A stretch of DNA of 64,000 nucleotides from Umezawaea endophytica (GTDB taxonomy: Bacteria; Actinomycetota; Actinomycetes; Mycobacteriales; Pseudonocardiaceae), in assembly GCF_025061645.1 (NCBI RefSeq), contig NZ_JANYMP010000005.1, positions 28,522 to 92,521 of the forward strand, given 5' to 3'. Of the stretch, positions 8,158 to 16,498 are shown piece after piece. Position 1 is the first letter of the stretch. Every line of letters starts with the position of its first letter. The notes under the pieces were generated by a model. The model did not search any database and was not told the DNA's origin. It saw only the letters and a program-made list of their open reading frames with translations. The position numbers were made by a program, and so were the translations under genes.

Positions 8158-9810
8158 ATGAAGATCCTGCGTGCAGCGGGGTTGGCCTTGCTGACCGCTT
8201 CCGCGGTCGCGTTGTCCATGACGACCGCGTCCGCGCACGACCCCGACACCGCCGAGGGGCAGGCGGCCGCCCGGACGTTCCTGGCCGACCACCTCCCGGC
8301 CGAGCGGCACGCCGTGGTCGGCACCGCGGCGGGAGTGCCGTGCGTCAACGGCAAGGCCGACATCTACCCGTGCAAGAACGTCGACCTGCTCAGCGTGCTG
8401 CCACTGTCCGGCATCGGCGGCGGCAACGGCAACGACATCTGGGGCTGGACGGATCCGTCCTCCGGCAAGGAGTACGCGATCGTCGGCCGCACCAACGGCA
8501 CCGCGTTCGTCGACGTGAGCACCCCGACCTCGCCGAGGTACCTCGGCAACCTGCCGTCCAACGGCGGCAGCAGTTCGTGGCGGGACATGAAGGTCTACCG
8601 GGACCACGCGTTCATCGTCGCGGACATGATCAGCGGGCACGGGATGCAGGTGTTCGACCTGACCCGCCTGCGCACGATCACGACACCGCAGACGTTCACG
8701 ACCGACGCCCTGTACAAGGAGTTCGGTCCGGCGCACAACATCGCCATCAACGAGGAGACCGGCTTCGCCTACGCGGTCGGGTCCAACACCTGTAGCGGCG
8801 GACCGCACATCGTCGACATCCGGAACCCGAAGTCCCCGGTGAAGGCGGGGTGCGTGTCGCAGGACGGCTACACCCACGACACGCAGTGCGTCCTCTACCG
8901 CGGCCCCGACACCGCGCACCGCGGCAAGGAGATCTGCTTCAACTCCAACGAGGACACGCTGACCGTCGTCGACGTGACCGACAAGGCCGCTCCCGTGCAG
9001 ATCGCCCGCAAGGGCTACTCCGGCGCGCAGTACTCCCACCAGGGCTGGCTGACGGAGGACCAGCGGTACTTCCTGCTCGACGACGAACTGGACGAGTCGC
9101 GCGGCACCGACAAGCGCACCAAGACCTACCTGTGGGACCTGGCGAGCCTGGCCGACCCCGTGCACACCGGCGTCTACAACTCGCCCGCCACCGCGATCGA
9201 CCACAACCAGTACATCAAGGGCCACCACTCCTACCAGGCCAACTACCAGGCCGGTCTGCGCGTGCTGGACATCAGCGGGGTCGCGTCGGCGAAGCTGACC
9301 GAGGTGGGGTACTTCGACATCTACCCCGCGGGTGACTCGGCGAACTTCAACGGGGCGTGGAGCAACTACCCGTACTTCGCCAGCGGCATCGTGCTCGTCA
9401 ACGGGATCGAGCAGGGACTGGTCGTCGTGAAGCCGGACCTCGACGCCGTCGAACCACCGCCGCCCGGCGGGAAGTTCGAGAACACCGACGACGTCGCGAT
9501 CCCGGACGCGGGCGCGGCGGTCACCTCCTCGGTGACCGTCTCCGGAGTGGCGGGCAACGCGCCCGCGACCCTGGCCGTGACGGTCGACATCAAGCACAGC
9601 TACCGCGGCGACCTGGTGCTCGACCTGGTCGCCCCGGACGGGACTTCGTTCCGGCTCAAGGGGTCCAGCTCGGATTCGGGTGACGACGTGCGAGCCACCT
9701 ACACCGTGAACGCCTCGGCGGAGGTCGCCGCGGGTGTGTGGAAGTTGAGGGCGCAGGACGTCGCCAGGGCCGACACCGGGTTCATCGACTCCTGGAACCT
9801 CCAGTTCTGA
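8158..9810 (+). CDS. Secreted choice-of-anchor B family protein with P/Homo B domain
   Basis: A 550-residue secreted protein with a Sec signal peptide (MKILRAAGLALLTASAVALS, cleavage near SAHA-like ASA-HD). Residues 60-430 carry LVIVD-type beta-propeller repeats (FVDVSTPTSPRYLGNLPS, IVDIRNPKSPV, VVDVTDKAAPVQIA), the pattern of choice-of-anchor B proteins. Residues 440-550 match the P/Homo B domain of proprotein convertases (HSYRGDLVLDLVAPDGT). There is no sortase signal or membrane anchor at the C-terminus, so it is probably released. GAGGAG precedes the ATG. The substrate or partner is unknown. Confidence 0.82.
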   Translation: MKILRAAGLALLTASAVALSMTTASAHDPDTAEGQAAARTFLADHLPAERHAVVGTAAGVPCVNGKADIYPCKNVDLLSVLPLSGIGGGNGNDIWGWTDPSSGKEYAIVGRTNGTAFVDVSTPTSPRYLGNLPSNGGSSSWRDMKVYRDHAFIVADMISGHGMQVFDLTRLRTITTPQTFTTDALYKEFGPAHNIAINEETGFAYAVGSNTCSGGPHIVDIRNPKSPVKAGCVSQDGYTHDTQCVLYRGPDTAHRGKEICFNSNEDTLTVVDVTDKAAPVQIARKGYSGAQYSHQGWLTEDQRYFLLDDELDESRGTDKRTKTYLWDLASLADPVHTGVYNSPATAIDHNQYIKGHHSYQANYQAGLRVLDISGVASAKLTEVGYFDIYPAGDSANFNGAWSNYPYFASGIVLVNGIEQGLVVVKPDLDAVEPPPPGGKFENTDDVAIPDAGAAVTSSVTVSGVAGNAPATLAVTVDIKHSYRGDLVLDLVAPDGTSFRLKGSSSDSGDDVRATYTVNASAEVAAGVWKLRAQDVARADTGFIDSWNLQF

Positions 9811-9816
9811 GACTCG

Positions 9817-9850
9817 CGGTGGGTGGCGGCGGCCTCGTCGCCACCCACCG
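9817..9850 (+). terminator. Hairpin after the choice-of-anchor B gene
   Basis: A perfect 12-bp stem (cggtgggtggcg / cgccacccaccg) with a 10-nt loop, starting 6 bases after the stop. No T-run follows, as is common for actinobacterial terminators. It would separate transcription of this gene from the next one on the same strand. Confidence 0.6.
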
Positions 9851-9876
9851 ACGCGCCCCCCAGTGAGGAGTGGTCG

Positions 9877-10752
9877 ATGCGCGCGCCGCGGTTGACCGAC
9901 TGGTTGTTCATCGCGGTGTTCGTGGTGGTCCTCGTGGCAGCCGGACTGGTGCTGGTCCAGCCGAGTGGCCCGGCGCACTCGGCGCACCAGGTCATGGCGT
10001 CCGCGGACCTGGTGCCCGCCGCGCACAGCGACGGGTTGTCGGACTCGGAGAGCGGGTACCGGTTCGAGCAGATCACCACACCCGCCACCCGCGGCCCGGC
10101 CGTGCCGGTCGAGTTCCGGATCCTCGACGGTGACGGGAAACCGGTGACCCGGTTCCTCGACAACCAGACCAAGCAGGTGCACTTCTTCGCGATCCGGGAC
10201 GACATGCACGTCTTCCACCACGTGCACCCGACCCTGGTCGGCGACACCTGGCGCACCGCGCTCGCGTTGACCGACGGCGGCGCGTACCGGATGTTCGCGG
10301 AGTTCGTCCCGGTGGACACCAAGGACCCCCGCCACCCCGTGGTGCTCGGCGTCCCGTTCAGCGTGCCTGGGGACACCACGCTGGTGCCGGTCCCCCCGCC
10401 TGCGGCGCACTCCGTGACCGCCACGGGTTTCACCGTGGTGCGCGTGGACGAACCCGTCCACCCCGCCGTGATGACGCCGCAGACGCTCCGGTTCGCCCTC
10501 CGCACCCCTGACGGCACACCGGTCAGCAGGCTGGAACCCCACCTCGGCGCCAACGGCCACATGACGGGCTTCCACACGATGCTCCTGTCGGCCACCCACC
10601 TGCATCCGCTCGAACCGCAGGGCGCCCTGCTGGTCAACGGCGAACTGACCTTCCAGGCGGTGTTCGCCGACCGCGGCGAGTACCGCCTGTTCCTCGAGTT
10701 CTCCCACGGCGGGGCCGTGCACACCGCGTCGTTCACCGTGGCCGTGAGCTGA
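9877..10752 (+). CDS. Membrane-anchored secreted protein, His-rich, function unknown
   Basis: A 291-residue protein from ATG 9877 (GAGGAG upstream). One N-terminal membrane segment (WLFIAVFVVVLVAAGLVLV) anchors an outside beta-rich region. The segment HVFHHVHPTL and a later HMTGFHTMLLSATHLHP give clusters of His and Met that could bind a metal such as copper; similar folds occur in YtkA/FixH-like proteins. That is inference from composition only. No catalytic motif is recognised, and it has no clear operon partner. Confidence 0.65.
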   Translation: MRAPRLTDWLFIAVFVVVLVAAGLVLVQPSGPAHSAHQVMASADLVPAAHSDGLSDSESGYRFEQITTPATRGPAVPVEFRILDGDGKPVTRFLDNQTKQVHFFAIRDDMHVFHHVHPTLVGDTWRTALALTDGGAYRMFAEFVPVDTKDPRHPVVLGVPFSVPGDTTLVPVPPPAAHSVTATGFTVVRVDEPVHPAVMTPQTLRFALRTPDGTPVSRLEPHLGANGHMTGFHTMLLSATHLHPLEPQGALLVNGELTFQAVFADRGEYRLFLEFSHGGAVHTASFTVAVS

Positions 10753-10771
10753 TCGGTTCGTGGTCAGGGCG

Positions 10772-11734
10772 TTAGATCACGCGGCGTCGTACCCGCCACA
10801 CCACCACACCGATCAGGACCGCCGCGACGGTGAGGAACAGGGCGGTCTCGATGAGCTGGAACGGCCAGAACCGGTCGGCCGGGTGGTAGACCCCGAACTG
10901 CTGGACGCCCCGCGCGTGCAGGAACTGGTTGAGGTTGGTGCCCGCCCGGTCGGCGGCGCCCTCCAGTTCGGCAAACTCGGTCGCGCTCAGCCTGCGCCCG
11001 GTGGCGTCGGCGTAGCCGCGCTCGATCATCCAGTCGGCGACATGCCCCGCGCGGTCCTTCGAGCCGCCGACGGGCACCGGCTCCACGCTGGTGAGCGGCG
11101 TGGCGTACGCGGGACGGGCCAGCAGCGCCACCGTCATCCGGGCGGCCAGGAACGCCCCGAACGCGACGCCGAACGCGGGCAGGCTCCGCCTCAGGATCGC
11201 CCCCGCGGCGGTGGCGACGCCGAACGCGAACAGCGCGTACGCCACCGGGACGAGGCCCTCCAGGTCGAAGGCGTCGTACTGGAACCGCCCTTCCCCCGCG
11301 TCGAACGGCTCGCGGAACCAGGTGAGCACCGCGGTGAACATCCCGGTGAGCGCGACGGTGACACCGGCCAGCGCCGCGAGCTTGGCCGCCAGCCAGCGCG
11401 TCCGCGGCACGGCCTGCGTCCAGGCGAGCTGCCAGGTGCCGTCCTCCAGTTCACGTGCGAGCAGCGGCGCCCCGAGGAACGCGCCGATGACGACAGGGAC
11501 CAGGTAGAAGGCCGCCAGCAGGTTCTCGACGTACCCGTACCGCTCGTCGAGCCCGCGGAAGGAGGCCGCGCAGGCCTCGTCGACACCGGCCTGTCCCGCG
11601 CACCGGGCCGGACCGCCGGGGAACAGGTCGTGGGCCTGCGTCCCCAGCACGAGCAGGGCGAGGCCGAACACGCCGACGAGCACCGCCAGCACGCAGACCT
11701 CGGCCCGGTGCTGGCGCCAGATCAACCACGCCAT
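10772..11734 (-). CDS. ABC-2 type transporter permease (YtrA-type operon)
   Basis: A 320-residue membrane protein. Start ATG 11734 (MAWLIWRQHRAEV) with GGGGG upstream, overlapping the ATPase gene by 13 bases. About six hydrophobic segments, including VLAVLVGVFGLALLVL at the N-terminus and TALFLTVAAVLIGVVVW at the C-terminus, with a large loop containing two cysteines between the first pair. It is the third gene of the gntR-ATPase-permease operon. Such exporters are often linked to cell-wall-active antibiotics; the substrate is unknown. Confidence 0.82.
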   Translation of the reverse strand: MAWLIWRQHRAEVCVLAVLVGVFGLALLVLGTQAHDLFPGGPARCAGQAGVDEACAASFRGLDERYGYVENLLAAFYLVPVVIGAFLGAPLLARELEDGTWQLAWTQAVPRTRWLAAKLAALAGVTVALTGMFTAVLTWFREPFDAGEGRFQYDAFDLEGLVPVAYALFAFGVATAAGAILRRSLPAFGVAFGAFLAARMTVALLARPAYATPLTSVEPVPVGGSKDRAGHVADWMIERGYADATGRRLSATEFAELEGAADRAGTNLNQFLHARGVQQFGVYHPADRFWPFQLIETALFLTVAAVLIGVVVWRVRRRVI

Positions 11735-12612
11735 GCCGCCACCCCCGAGGCGCTCGGTCGGCGCAGGTAGGCCAGCACCAGTTCCTCCAGCGCCACCGGC
11801 CGGGCCTGCCACCCCGGCGCGGTCGGGATCGCCCCGTCGCGGACCAGCAGGGTCGTGTGCCGGTCGCTGTGGACGGCCTGCACGACGGCGCCTGCCCGGT
11901 CGAGATCGGTGGCCGTGCGCGGGCCGACCAGCAGCCGGTGCTCGGCCAGCAGGGTGTCGATGTCACCGGTCAGCGTGACCCGGCCGTGGTCGAGCACGAC
12001 CAGGTGGTCGCAGACGCGCTCCAACTCGTGCACGACGTGGGAGGAGAACAGGACGGTCACCCCGCCCTCGGCCACCGCCCCCATCAGCACTTGCAGGAAC
12101 TCGTGCCGGGCCAGCGGGTCGAGGCTGGCCACCGGTTCGTCGAGGACCAGGAGGTCCGGACGCTTCGCCAGGGCCAGCGCCAACGCGACCTGGGCCTGCT
12201 GCCCACCGGAGAGCGTGCCCGCCCTGCGGTCGAGCGGGATGCCCAACGTCGCCAACCGACGCTCGGCCAGCCCCTGGTCGAACCGCAGGTTGCACGCCCG
12301 ACCGAAGCGCAGCATCTCGGCGACGGTGAAACGCTTGTACAGCGGGTGCTCCTGGGCCAGGAACCCGACCCTGGACAGGGTGTGCGGGGTGCCTGCGGTG
12401 ACGTCGTGGCCGAGTACCTCCACGCTGCCGGCGGACGGCGCCAGCAACCCGACGACCAGGCGCAGCAACGTGGTCTTGCCCGCCCCGTTCGGCCCGACCA
12501 GCGCGATCACACCACCCGCGGGCAGGTCCAGCGTGCAGTCGCGCAGCGCCCAACCCTTCCGATACCGCTTGCCCACCCCGTCGGTGCGCAACGCGAACTC
12601 CGTCGCCGTCAC
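11722..12612 (-). CDS. ABC transporter ATP-binding protein (YtrA-type operon)
   Basis: A 296-residue ATPase with Walker A GPNGAGKTTLLRL near residue 42, signature LSGGQQAQVALALALA near 135, Walker B LLVLDEPVASLD near 158 and H-loop SSHVVHEL near 190. The C-terminal 80 residues resemble the extra domain of YtrB/CcmA-like exporters. The GTG start overlaps the upstream GntR stop by four bases (GTGA). It powers the permease encoded directly downstream. Confidence 0.9.
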   Translation of the reverse strand: MTATEFALRTDGVGKRYRKGWALRDCTLDLPAGGVIALVGPNGAGKTTLLRLVVGLLAPSAGSVEVLGHDVTAGTPHTLSRVGFLAQEHPLYKRFTVAEMLRFGRACNLRFDQGLAERRLATLGIPLDRRAGTLSGGQQAQVALALALAKRPDLLVLDEPVASLDPLARHEFLQVLMGAVAEGGVTVLFSSHVVHELERVCDHLVVLDHGRVTLTGDIDTLLAEHRLLVGPRTATDLDRAGAVVQAVHSDRHTTLLVRDGAIPTAPGWQARPVALEELVLAYLRRPSASGVAAWRG

Positions 12613-13004
12613 GCCACGTCCTCCTTCCTCGTCTGCTGGTGGACGGAGGCGAAGAGTGCCGCGACCGCCTGCTCGTCGAGACCGGCCGCGTAGGCGCGAC
12701 GCAACCAGACCGCCAGCCCGCGACCCAGCGACGTGTACGTCGACGCCGACAGCGCGGGCGACTGCTGTTCATCGACGAACGTGCCCTGACCTGGTCTGCC
12801 GGTGACCAGGTTCTCCTGCTCCATCTGCCGGTAGGCCTTGGCGACGGTGTTCGGGTTGATCGCCAGGTCCTCGACCACCTCGCGGATGAGCGGGAGGCGG
12901 TCACCGGGTTGGAGGAAGCCCAGCAGCACCGCCTGGCGGACCTGCTGGACCAGTTGCAGGTACGGCGGAACGCCGGAGTGGGTGTCGAGCCGAAAGACGA
13001 ACAC
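12609..13004 (-). CDS. GntR-family repressor, YtrA subfamily
   Basis: A 131-residue protein with only the winged-helix domain (YLQLVQQVRQAVLLGF, LPLIREVVEDLAINPNTVAK, GQGTFV) and a short dimerisation tail, the size of YtrA-subfamily GntR proteins. It begins at GTG 13004 and is first in an operon with the ABC exporter genes. A 19-bp inverted repeat starting just upstream of the start codon is its likely operator, so it should repress its own operon until an inducer, often a cell-wall antibiotic in this subfamily, is sensed. Confidence 0.9.
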   Translation of the reverse strand: MFVFRLDTHSGVPPYLQLVQQVRQAVLLGFLQPGDRLPLIREVVEDLAINPNTVAKAYRQMEQENLVTGRPGQGTFVDEQQSPALSASTYTSLGRGLAVWLRRAYAAGLDEQAVAALFASVHQQTRKEDVA

Positions 13005-13009
13005 GGAAG

Positions 13010-13053
13010 CCCCTTTGCTGCTTTACTAGTTCCATAGTAAAGCAGCAAAGGGG
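13010..13053 (-). promoter_or_regulatory. 19-bp inverted-repeat operator overlapping the gntR ribosome site
   Basis: Perfect arms cccctttgctgctttacta (13010-13028) and its reverse complement (13035-13053) with a 6-base spacer. The inner TTACTA/TAGTAA core resembles YtrA-type operators. The arm nearest the gene includes the AAAGGGG that serves as ribosome-binding site, so a transcript starting upstream would also fold this into a hairpin that hides it. Confidence 0.8.
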
Positions 13054-13163
13054 TCATCACGCTTTCCGCCGCTCGGCGTGGTGGGACGTCGCGGCGGAGC
13101 TGTATCTCCATCGACGTACGGATGACTCCTCAGGTGGAGGTCACGACTGTTCAGGGGGAGGAC

Positions 13164-14156
13164 ATGCCGGAGTTACGCGTCCACTTCACCGATCGGGACT
13201 TCGCGCGCACGCGGTTGAGGCTGAAACCCGACCTGATGTGGGAGATCGTCAGCAGCGCGCAGATACTGCAGCACAAGGACGGCGACCTGTCGTTCGGTGC
13301 GTGGCGCCGCGGTGTGCGCGAGCTCGCCGCACGCGATCCGGGGCTGCGAACGGCGCTGCACACCGTGGTGACGGTGGCGCCGCACGCGGCGTACTTCCCG
13401 GATCTGTTCACCCCACCGGAAGACCTGTGCGGCATCGACCAGTGCGTCGACGCGGTCCTGTCGACGGAGCCGGACCGCCTGCGCGCGGAGATCGAGCTGA
13501 TCCGCCCCGAGTCGGGGCCGCAGGCGAGCTGGCTGGGCGACCTCGCCAGAGGGAGAACGCCAGCACTCCGGCAGTTGCGCGAGGCCTTGCGCGTCTACTT
13601 CAGGTCCGTGATCGCGCCGCACCTGCCGACGATCGAGGAAGGGCTGTGCTCCGACGTGGCGCCCTGGATCGAGCGGTACCTGCACGGCGGCCCGGAGGGG
13701 CTGCTGGACGCGCTGGGGCCCGCCATCCGGTGGGACCCGCCCGTGCTGACCGTCGACTACGCCCTCGACCGGGACCTCCACCTGGACGGCAGGGGTCTGG
13801 TGCTGATCCCGTGCTACTTCGCCCTGCACCACCCGGTGGCCTTGGCCGATCCCCAGCTACCTCCCGCGCTGGCGTTCCCCATCCGCACCGAGTCACGGCT
13901 ACTGGCGGCCAGGCCCGCGGGCGGCGACCGGTTGACGGCGCTCCTGGGCTCCACCAGGGCGTCGATCCTGCGTTCGGTGGTCGGCGGGAGCACCACCACC
14001 AGGCTCGCGAAGCTGGTGGGCGTCGCCCCGGCCACCGTGAGCCACCACACCGGCGTCCTGCGCGAGGCCGGTCTCATCGCCACGGAGCGCGAGGAGAACT
14101 TCGCCCGCCACCTGATCACGCCGCTGGGGCTGAGGGTGCTCGCGGCCGGGGGCTGA
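13164..14156 (+). CDS. Winged-helix (ArsR-like) transcriptional regulator
   Basis: A 330-residue protein. ATG 13164 is chosen because GGGGGAGG lies just upstream; an in-frame ATG at 13122 would add 14 residues. The C-terminal 75 residues form an ArsR-type winged helix (RASILRSVVGGSTTTRLAKL, ATVSHHTGVLREAGLIATER). The N-terminal 240 residues are an uncharacterised domain shared by large actinobacterial ArsR-like proteins. It lies between two unrelated units, so its target is not evident. Confidence 0.8.
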   Translation: MPELRVHFTDRDFARTRLRLKPDLMWEIVSSAQILQHKDGDLSFGAWRRGVRELAARDPGLRTALHTVVTVAPHAAYFPDLFTPPEDLCGIDQCVDAVLSTEPDRLRAEIELIRPESGPQASWLGDLARGRTPALRQLREALRVYFRSVIAPHLPTIEEGLCSDVAPWIERYLHGGPEGLLDALGPAIRWDPPVLTVDYALDRDLHLDGRGLVLIPCYFALHHPVALADPQLPPALAFPIRTESRLLAARPAGGDRLTALLGSTRASILRSVVGGSTTTRLAKLVGVAPATVSHHTGVLREAGLIATEREENFARHLITPLGLRVLAAGG

Positions 14157-14190
14157 GCCGCCGGGGCACGACAACAGACGTCCGAGGGCT

Positions 14191-14221
14191 ACCCCGCCGC
14201 GGTCCGTCGGCGCGGCGGGGT
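14191..14221. terminator. Bidirectional hairpin between convergent genes
   Basis: An 11-bp perfect stem (accccgccgcg / cgcggcggggt) with a 9-nt loop, centred between the stops of the ArsR-like gene and the I36-like gene. Confidence 0.7.
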
Positions 14222-14239
14222 GACCTTCCCCGACGTCGG

Positions 14240-14713
14240 CTAGGAGTTGAAGCACGCGTTGCCGGAACTCACCCAGCGGTGCGACCTGACGATGTACTGA
14301 GGGCCGGGCACGTACGTCTGGCCCTGGGGTACGTAGTACAGCCAGTGGGTGTAGTTCGCGTTGGCGTACAGGCAGACACCGCTGTAACTCGAACTGGTGC
14401 CGTTGTTGTAGATGGCCTTCACCGTCTGGCTGGACGCCCAGCTACACACGACGGGCGTGTTCCACCAGTCGTTGTCGCTGTTCAGCCAACTACAGCGGTT
14501 GCGGCTGCCATCGGTGACCGGCCAGACGCAGAGGTTGCCCGAGGGACAGGTCAAAGCCTGGGGCGTGACACCGGGGTCGGCCGCCTGCGCCTGGCCCGTC
14601 GTGGCGGACCGGGACGCGGCGGTGTCCGCGGGGTCGGTGTCGGCGCCGGCGGTGCCCACCAGGCCTGCCAGAGCTCCGAGGACGACCAAGAGCACACAGA
14701 GTGCCTTTTTCAT
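14240..14713 (-). CDS. Secreted peptidase-inhibitor I36-like protein
   Basis: A 157-residue protein starting at ATG 14713 after a GGGGG ribosome site. A Sec signal peptide (KKALCVLLVVLGALAGLVG) is followed by a Thr/Ala linker and a cysteine-containing domain (CPSGNLCVWPVTDGSRNRCS, WNTPVVCSWAS, GVCLYANANYTHWLYYVPQG). This is the pattern of Streptomyces-type I36 inhibitors, a beta/gamma-crystallin-like fold. It is probably secreted and disulfide-bonded; the protease target is unknown. Confidence 0.75.
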   Translation of the reverse strand: MKKALCVLLVVLGALAGLVGTAGADTDPADTAASRSATTGQAQAADPGVTPQALTCPSGNLCVWPVTDGSRNRCSWLNSDNDWWNTPVVCSWASSQTVKAIYNNGTSSSYSGVCLYANANYTHWLYYVPQGQTYVPGPQYIVRSHRWVSSGNACFNS

Positions 14714-14901
14714 CTTTACCCCCTGGAAGAGTGATCTGCGGACGCGGAGTATGCCGAGACCGCCACCCGCCGGGAGGGTCCTTCGAACCTGGTCGAAGCC
14801 CTTCCACGCGACGCGGACTGATCGCGGCGCCACCTTTCGTCGCGCGAAATCAACGCTCCAGCGTGCCGCCCCGACAGGGATCCCCAGGGGACCATCGCAA
14901 G

Positions 14902-14942
14902 AGGTGCTGCTCCCCGGTCCGGACGATCGGGGAACAGCACCT
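14902..14942 (-). terminator. Hairpin after the small secreted protein gene
   Basis: A 14-bp stem with one mismatch (aggtgctgctcccc / ggggaacagcacct) and a 13-nt loop, located 10 bases past the stop of the 76-residue gene in its direction of transcription. No T-run follows. Confidence 0.65.
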
Positions 14943-14952
14943 CGGATCCAGC

Positions 14953-15183
14953 TCAGAGCGAGAGGACGAACAGGTCCCACTCGGTGTGCCCCTTGTCCCA
15001 GGTGCAGTACGCGGCGAGGTCGGCCCCGCTGCGGATCCCGTTCGCGGCGCGCTCGCAGTCGGCCTGCGACTGGTAGCTGCGGATGTACTGGGGGTTGCTC
15101 GCGGAAGCCGTGCCCGCCGCGAACCCGAGGAGCGAACCGGCGATGACGGTGACGGCGCCCAGACGCCCTAGTGCCTTCTTCAT
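14953..15183 (-). CDS. Small secreted protein, two cysteines
   Basis: 76 residues from ATG 15183. The signal peptide (KKALGRLGAVTVIAGSLLGF, cleavage near ASA-SN) leaves a mature peptide of about 48 residues with two cysteines and aromatic residues (NPQYIRSYQSQADCERAANG, AAYCTWDKGHTEWDL). It resembles small secreted actinobacterial proteins with a single disulfide. It begins MKKAL like its downstream neighbour but the mature parts differ. Function unknown. Confidence 0.7.
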   Translation of the reverse strand: MKKALGRLGAVTVIAGSLLGFAAGTASASNPQYIRSYQSQADCERAANGIRSGADLAAYCTWDKGHTEWDLFVLSL

Positions 15184-15372
15184 GTCGAGATCTTTTCACG
15201 GCACCGGGAACGCTGTGGGCAAGAATCCGTCAATTCGCTGAAAGTGGTGATCGCAGCCGAGGAACAGGGGTTCAGCCACACGATCGGCGGTGGTCACAGC
15301 TCGTCGACAGGCTAAGTTGACTATTGAAACTCAGCTCGATACCTTCGCCTCCACCGATCGAAGGAGAGGCTC

Positions 15373-15807
15373 ATGGCAGTGGCGAAACACCGGTTCCGGG
15401 TGGCGGTCGAGACCAGGGACATGGACGCGTTGGTCGCGTCGTTGGCTCCCGACGTGGTCTTCTACCCGCCGATTCGCGACGCGCCGTTGCGCGGCCGGGA
15501 GGCGGCGGTGGCCGGGCTTCGGTTCGCGGCCAAGGCGTTCGCGTTCACGGATCGGTTTCGCTACGTCGACGAGCTGGCGGGCGCCAGTTCGGTGGCGTTG
15601 GTGTTCGAGACCGAGATCGACGGACAGTTCCTCGAGGGCGTGGACTACCTCGTCCTCGACGAGGACGGACTGGTGCGGGAGCTGAGGATCAGCATGCGGC
15701 CCGTGTCGGCCGCCCAGAAGTACCTCGACTTCGTCACGGAGTCGATCGCCAGTGGGGAGTTCGCGTCGGCTTACGAGGTCCGGGCGGACGCAGGACAGCC
15801 CAGCTAG
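15373..15807 (+). CDS. NTF2-like (SnoaL-type) protein
   Basis: 144 residues from ATG 15373 (GGAGAGG upstream). The cone-like NTF2 fold is suggested by the N-terminal helix HRFRVAVETRDMDALVASLA, the strand DVVFYPPI and the late strands VALVFETEIDGQFLEG and YLVLDEDGLVRELRI. Such proteins are small enzymes or ligand binders. It lies 32 bases before an HxlR regulator on the same strand, so the two may be functionally linked. Confidence 0.75.
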   Translation: MAVAKHRFRVAVETRDMDALVASLAPDVVFYPPIRDAPLRGREAAVAGLRFAAKAFAFTDRFRYVDELAGASSVALVFETEIDGQFLEGVDYLVLDEDGLVRELRISMRPVSAAQKYLDFVTESIASGEFASAYEVRADAGQPS

Positions 15808-15827
15808 ATGTGAGATGTAAACCCAGG

Positions 15828-15833
15828 TAGGGT
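15828..15833 (+). promoter_or_regulatory. Leaderless-type -10 element for the HxlR gene
   Basis: TAGGGT ends exactly 6 bases before ATG 15840, the layout of actinobacterial leaderless promoters. It lies inside an inverted repeat AACCC-aggta-GGGTT (15820-15834), which could be an autoregulatory operator. Confidence 0.5.
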
Positions 15834-15839
15834 TCGGGC

Positions 15840-16313
15840 ATGGAGTTCGACCGGTCGAAGTGGAGTGCCGAGAACTGTTCCGCCAAGCGCACGCTGGAGA
15901 TCGTCGGGGAGAAGTGGACGTTCCTGGTGCTGCGCGAGGCGTACTTCGGCGCTCGTCGCTTCGAGCAGTTCCTGGCAGGCGTCGGGTGTGCGCGCAACCT
16001 GTTGACCGATCGGCTCACCACCCTGGTCGATCACGGTCTGATGCGGCGCCTGCCCTACCAGGAGCCGGGGGCGCGGCAGCGGCACGAGTACCGGTTGACC
16101 GAGGCGGGCGTGGAGTTGTTCCCCGCGCTGGTCGCGCTGATGCAGTGGGGCGACCGCTGGGTCGCGGGCCCGGACGGTCCCCCGGTGGAGGTCACCCATC
16201 GGGACTGCGGTCAGCGCGTCCGGGTGGAGCTGCGCTGCGGTGCCGGACATGACGGATTGACCGCCCGTGATGCCGTTCCGGCGCCAGGGCCGGGGGCGCG
16301 GCGGGTCGGGTGA
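15840..16313 (+). CDS. HxlR-family transcriptional regulator
   Basis: 157 residues with the HxlR winged helix at the N-terminus: CSAKRTLEIVGEKWTFLVLR (Cys at about 13), then RRFEQFLAG, LTDRLTTLVDHGLMRR and EYRLTEAG. The HxlR cysteine just before the first helix is present and may be redox- or electrophile-sensing as in YodB-type proteins. The tail of about 50 residues contains two more cysteines (RDCGQRV, LRCGAG) and may bind a metal. It probably controls the adjacent NTF2-like gene or itself. Confidence 0.88.
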   Translation: MEFDRSKWSAENCSAKRTLEIVGEKWTFLVLREAYFGARRFEQFLAGVGCARNLLTDRLTTLVDHGLMRRLPYQEPGARQRHEYRLTEAGVELFPALVALMQWGDRWVAGPDGPPVEVTHRDCGQRVRVELRCGAGHDGLTARDAVPAPGPGARRVG

Positions 16314-16372
16314 CTGCCGCGCCCCTGACCAGCGTCGACCTGCGTTGAACTGGCGGCAACGTCTCGCTGAGG

Positions 16373-16378
16373 TAGACT
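16373..16378 (+). promoter_or_regulatory. Candidate -10 element for the STAS gene
   Basis: TAGACT matches the TAnnnT -10 pattern and lies about 120 bases upstream of the STAS start. A TTGAAC at 16345-16350 is 22 bases away, too far for a normal -35, so the -35 is not defined. Confidence 0.3.
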
Positions 16379-16498
16379 GATCGAGTTCCTGATGTCCGTG
16401 CGACATTCCCGCTACGCGGAAGCACCTGTTCTCGGGTTCATCCCAGAGCCTGGCGACCGACGCCTTTCTCGTGGCCTCCACATCCAGGAGGTCCACAG

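Noticed and set aside
8056..10722. A long minus-strand open frame (about 890 codons) opposite the choice-of-anchor B gene
   Set aside because: Antisense shadow with no family resemblance; the plus-strand genes have signal peptides, ribosome sites and known domains.
14240..15199. A 319-codon frame that would fuse the I36-like protein to upstream sequence
   Set aside because: The signal peptide and ribosome site at 14713 mark the real start, and the upstream part overlaps another small gene and a hairpin.
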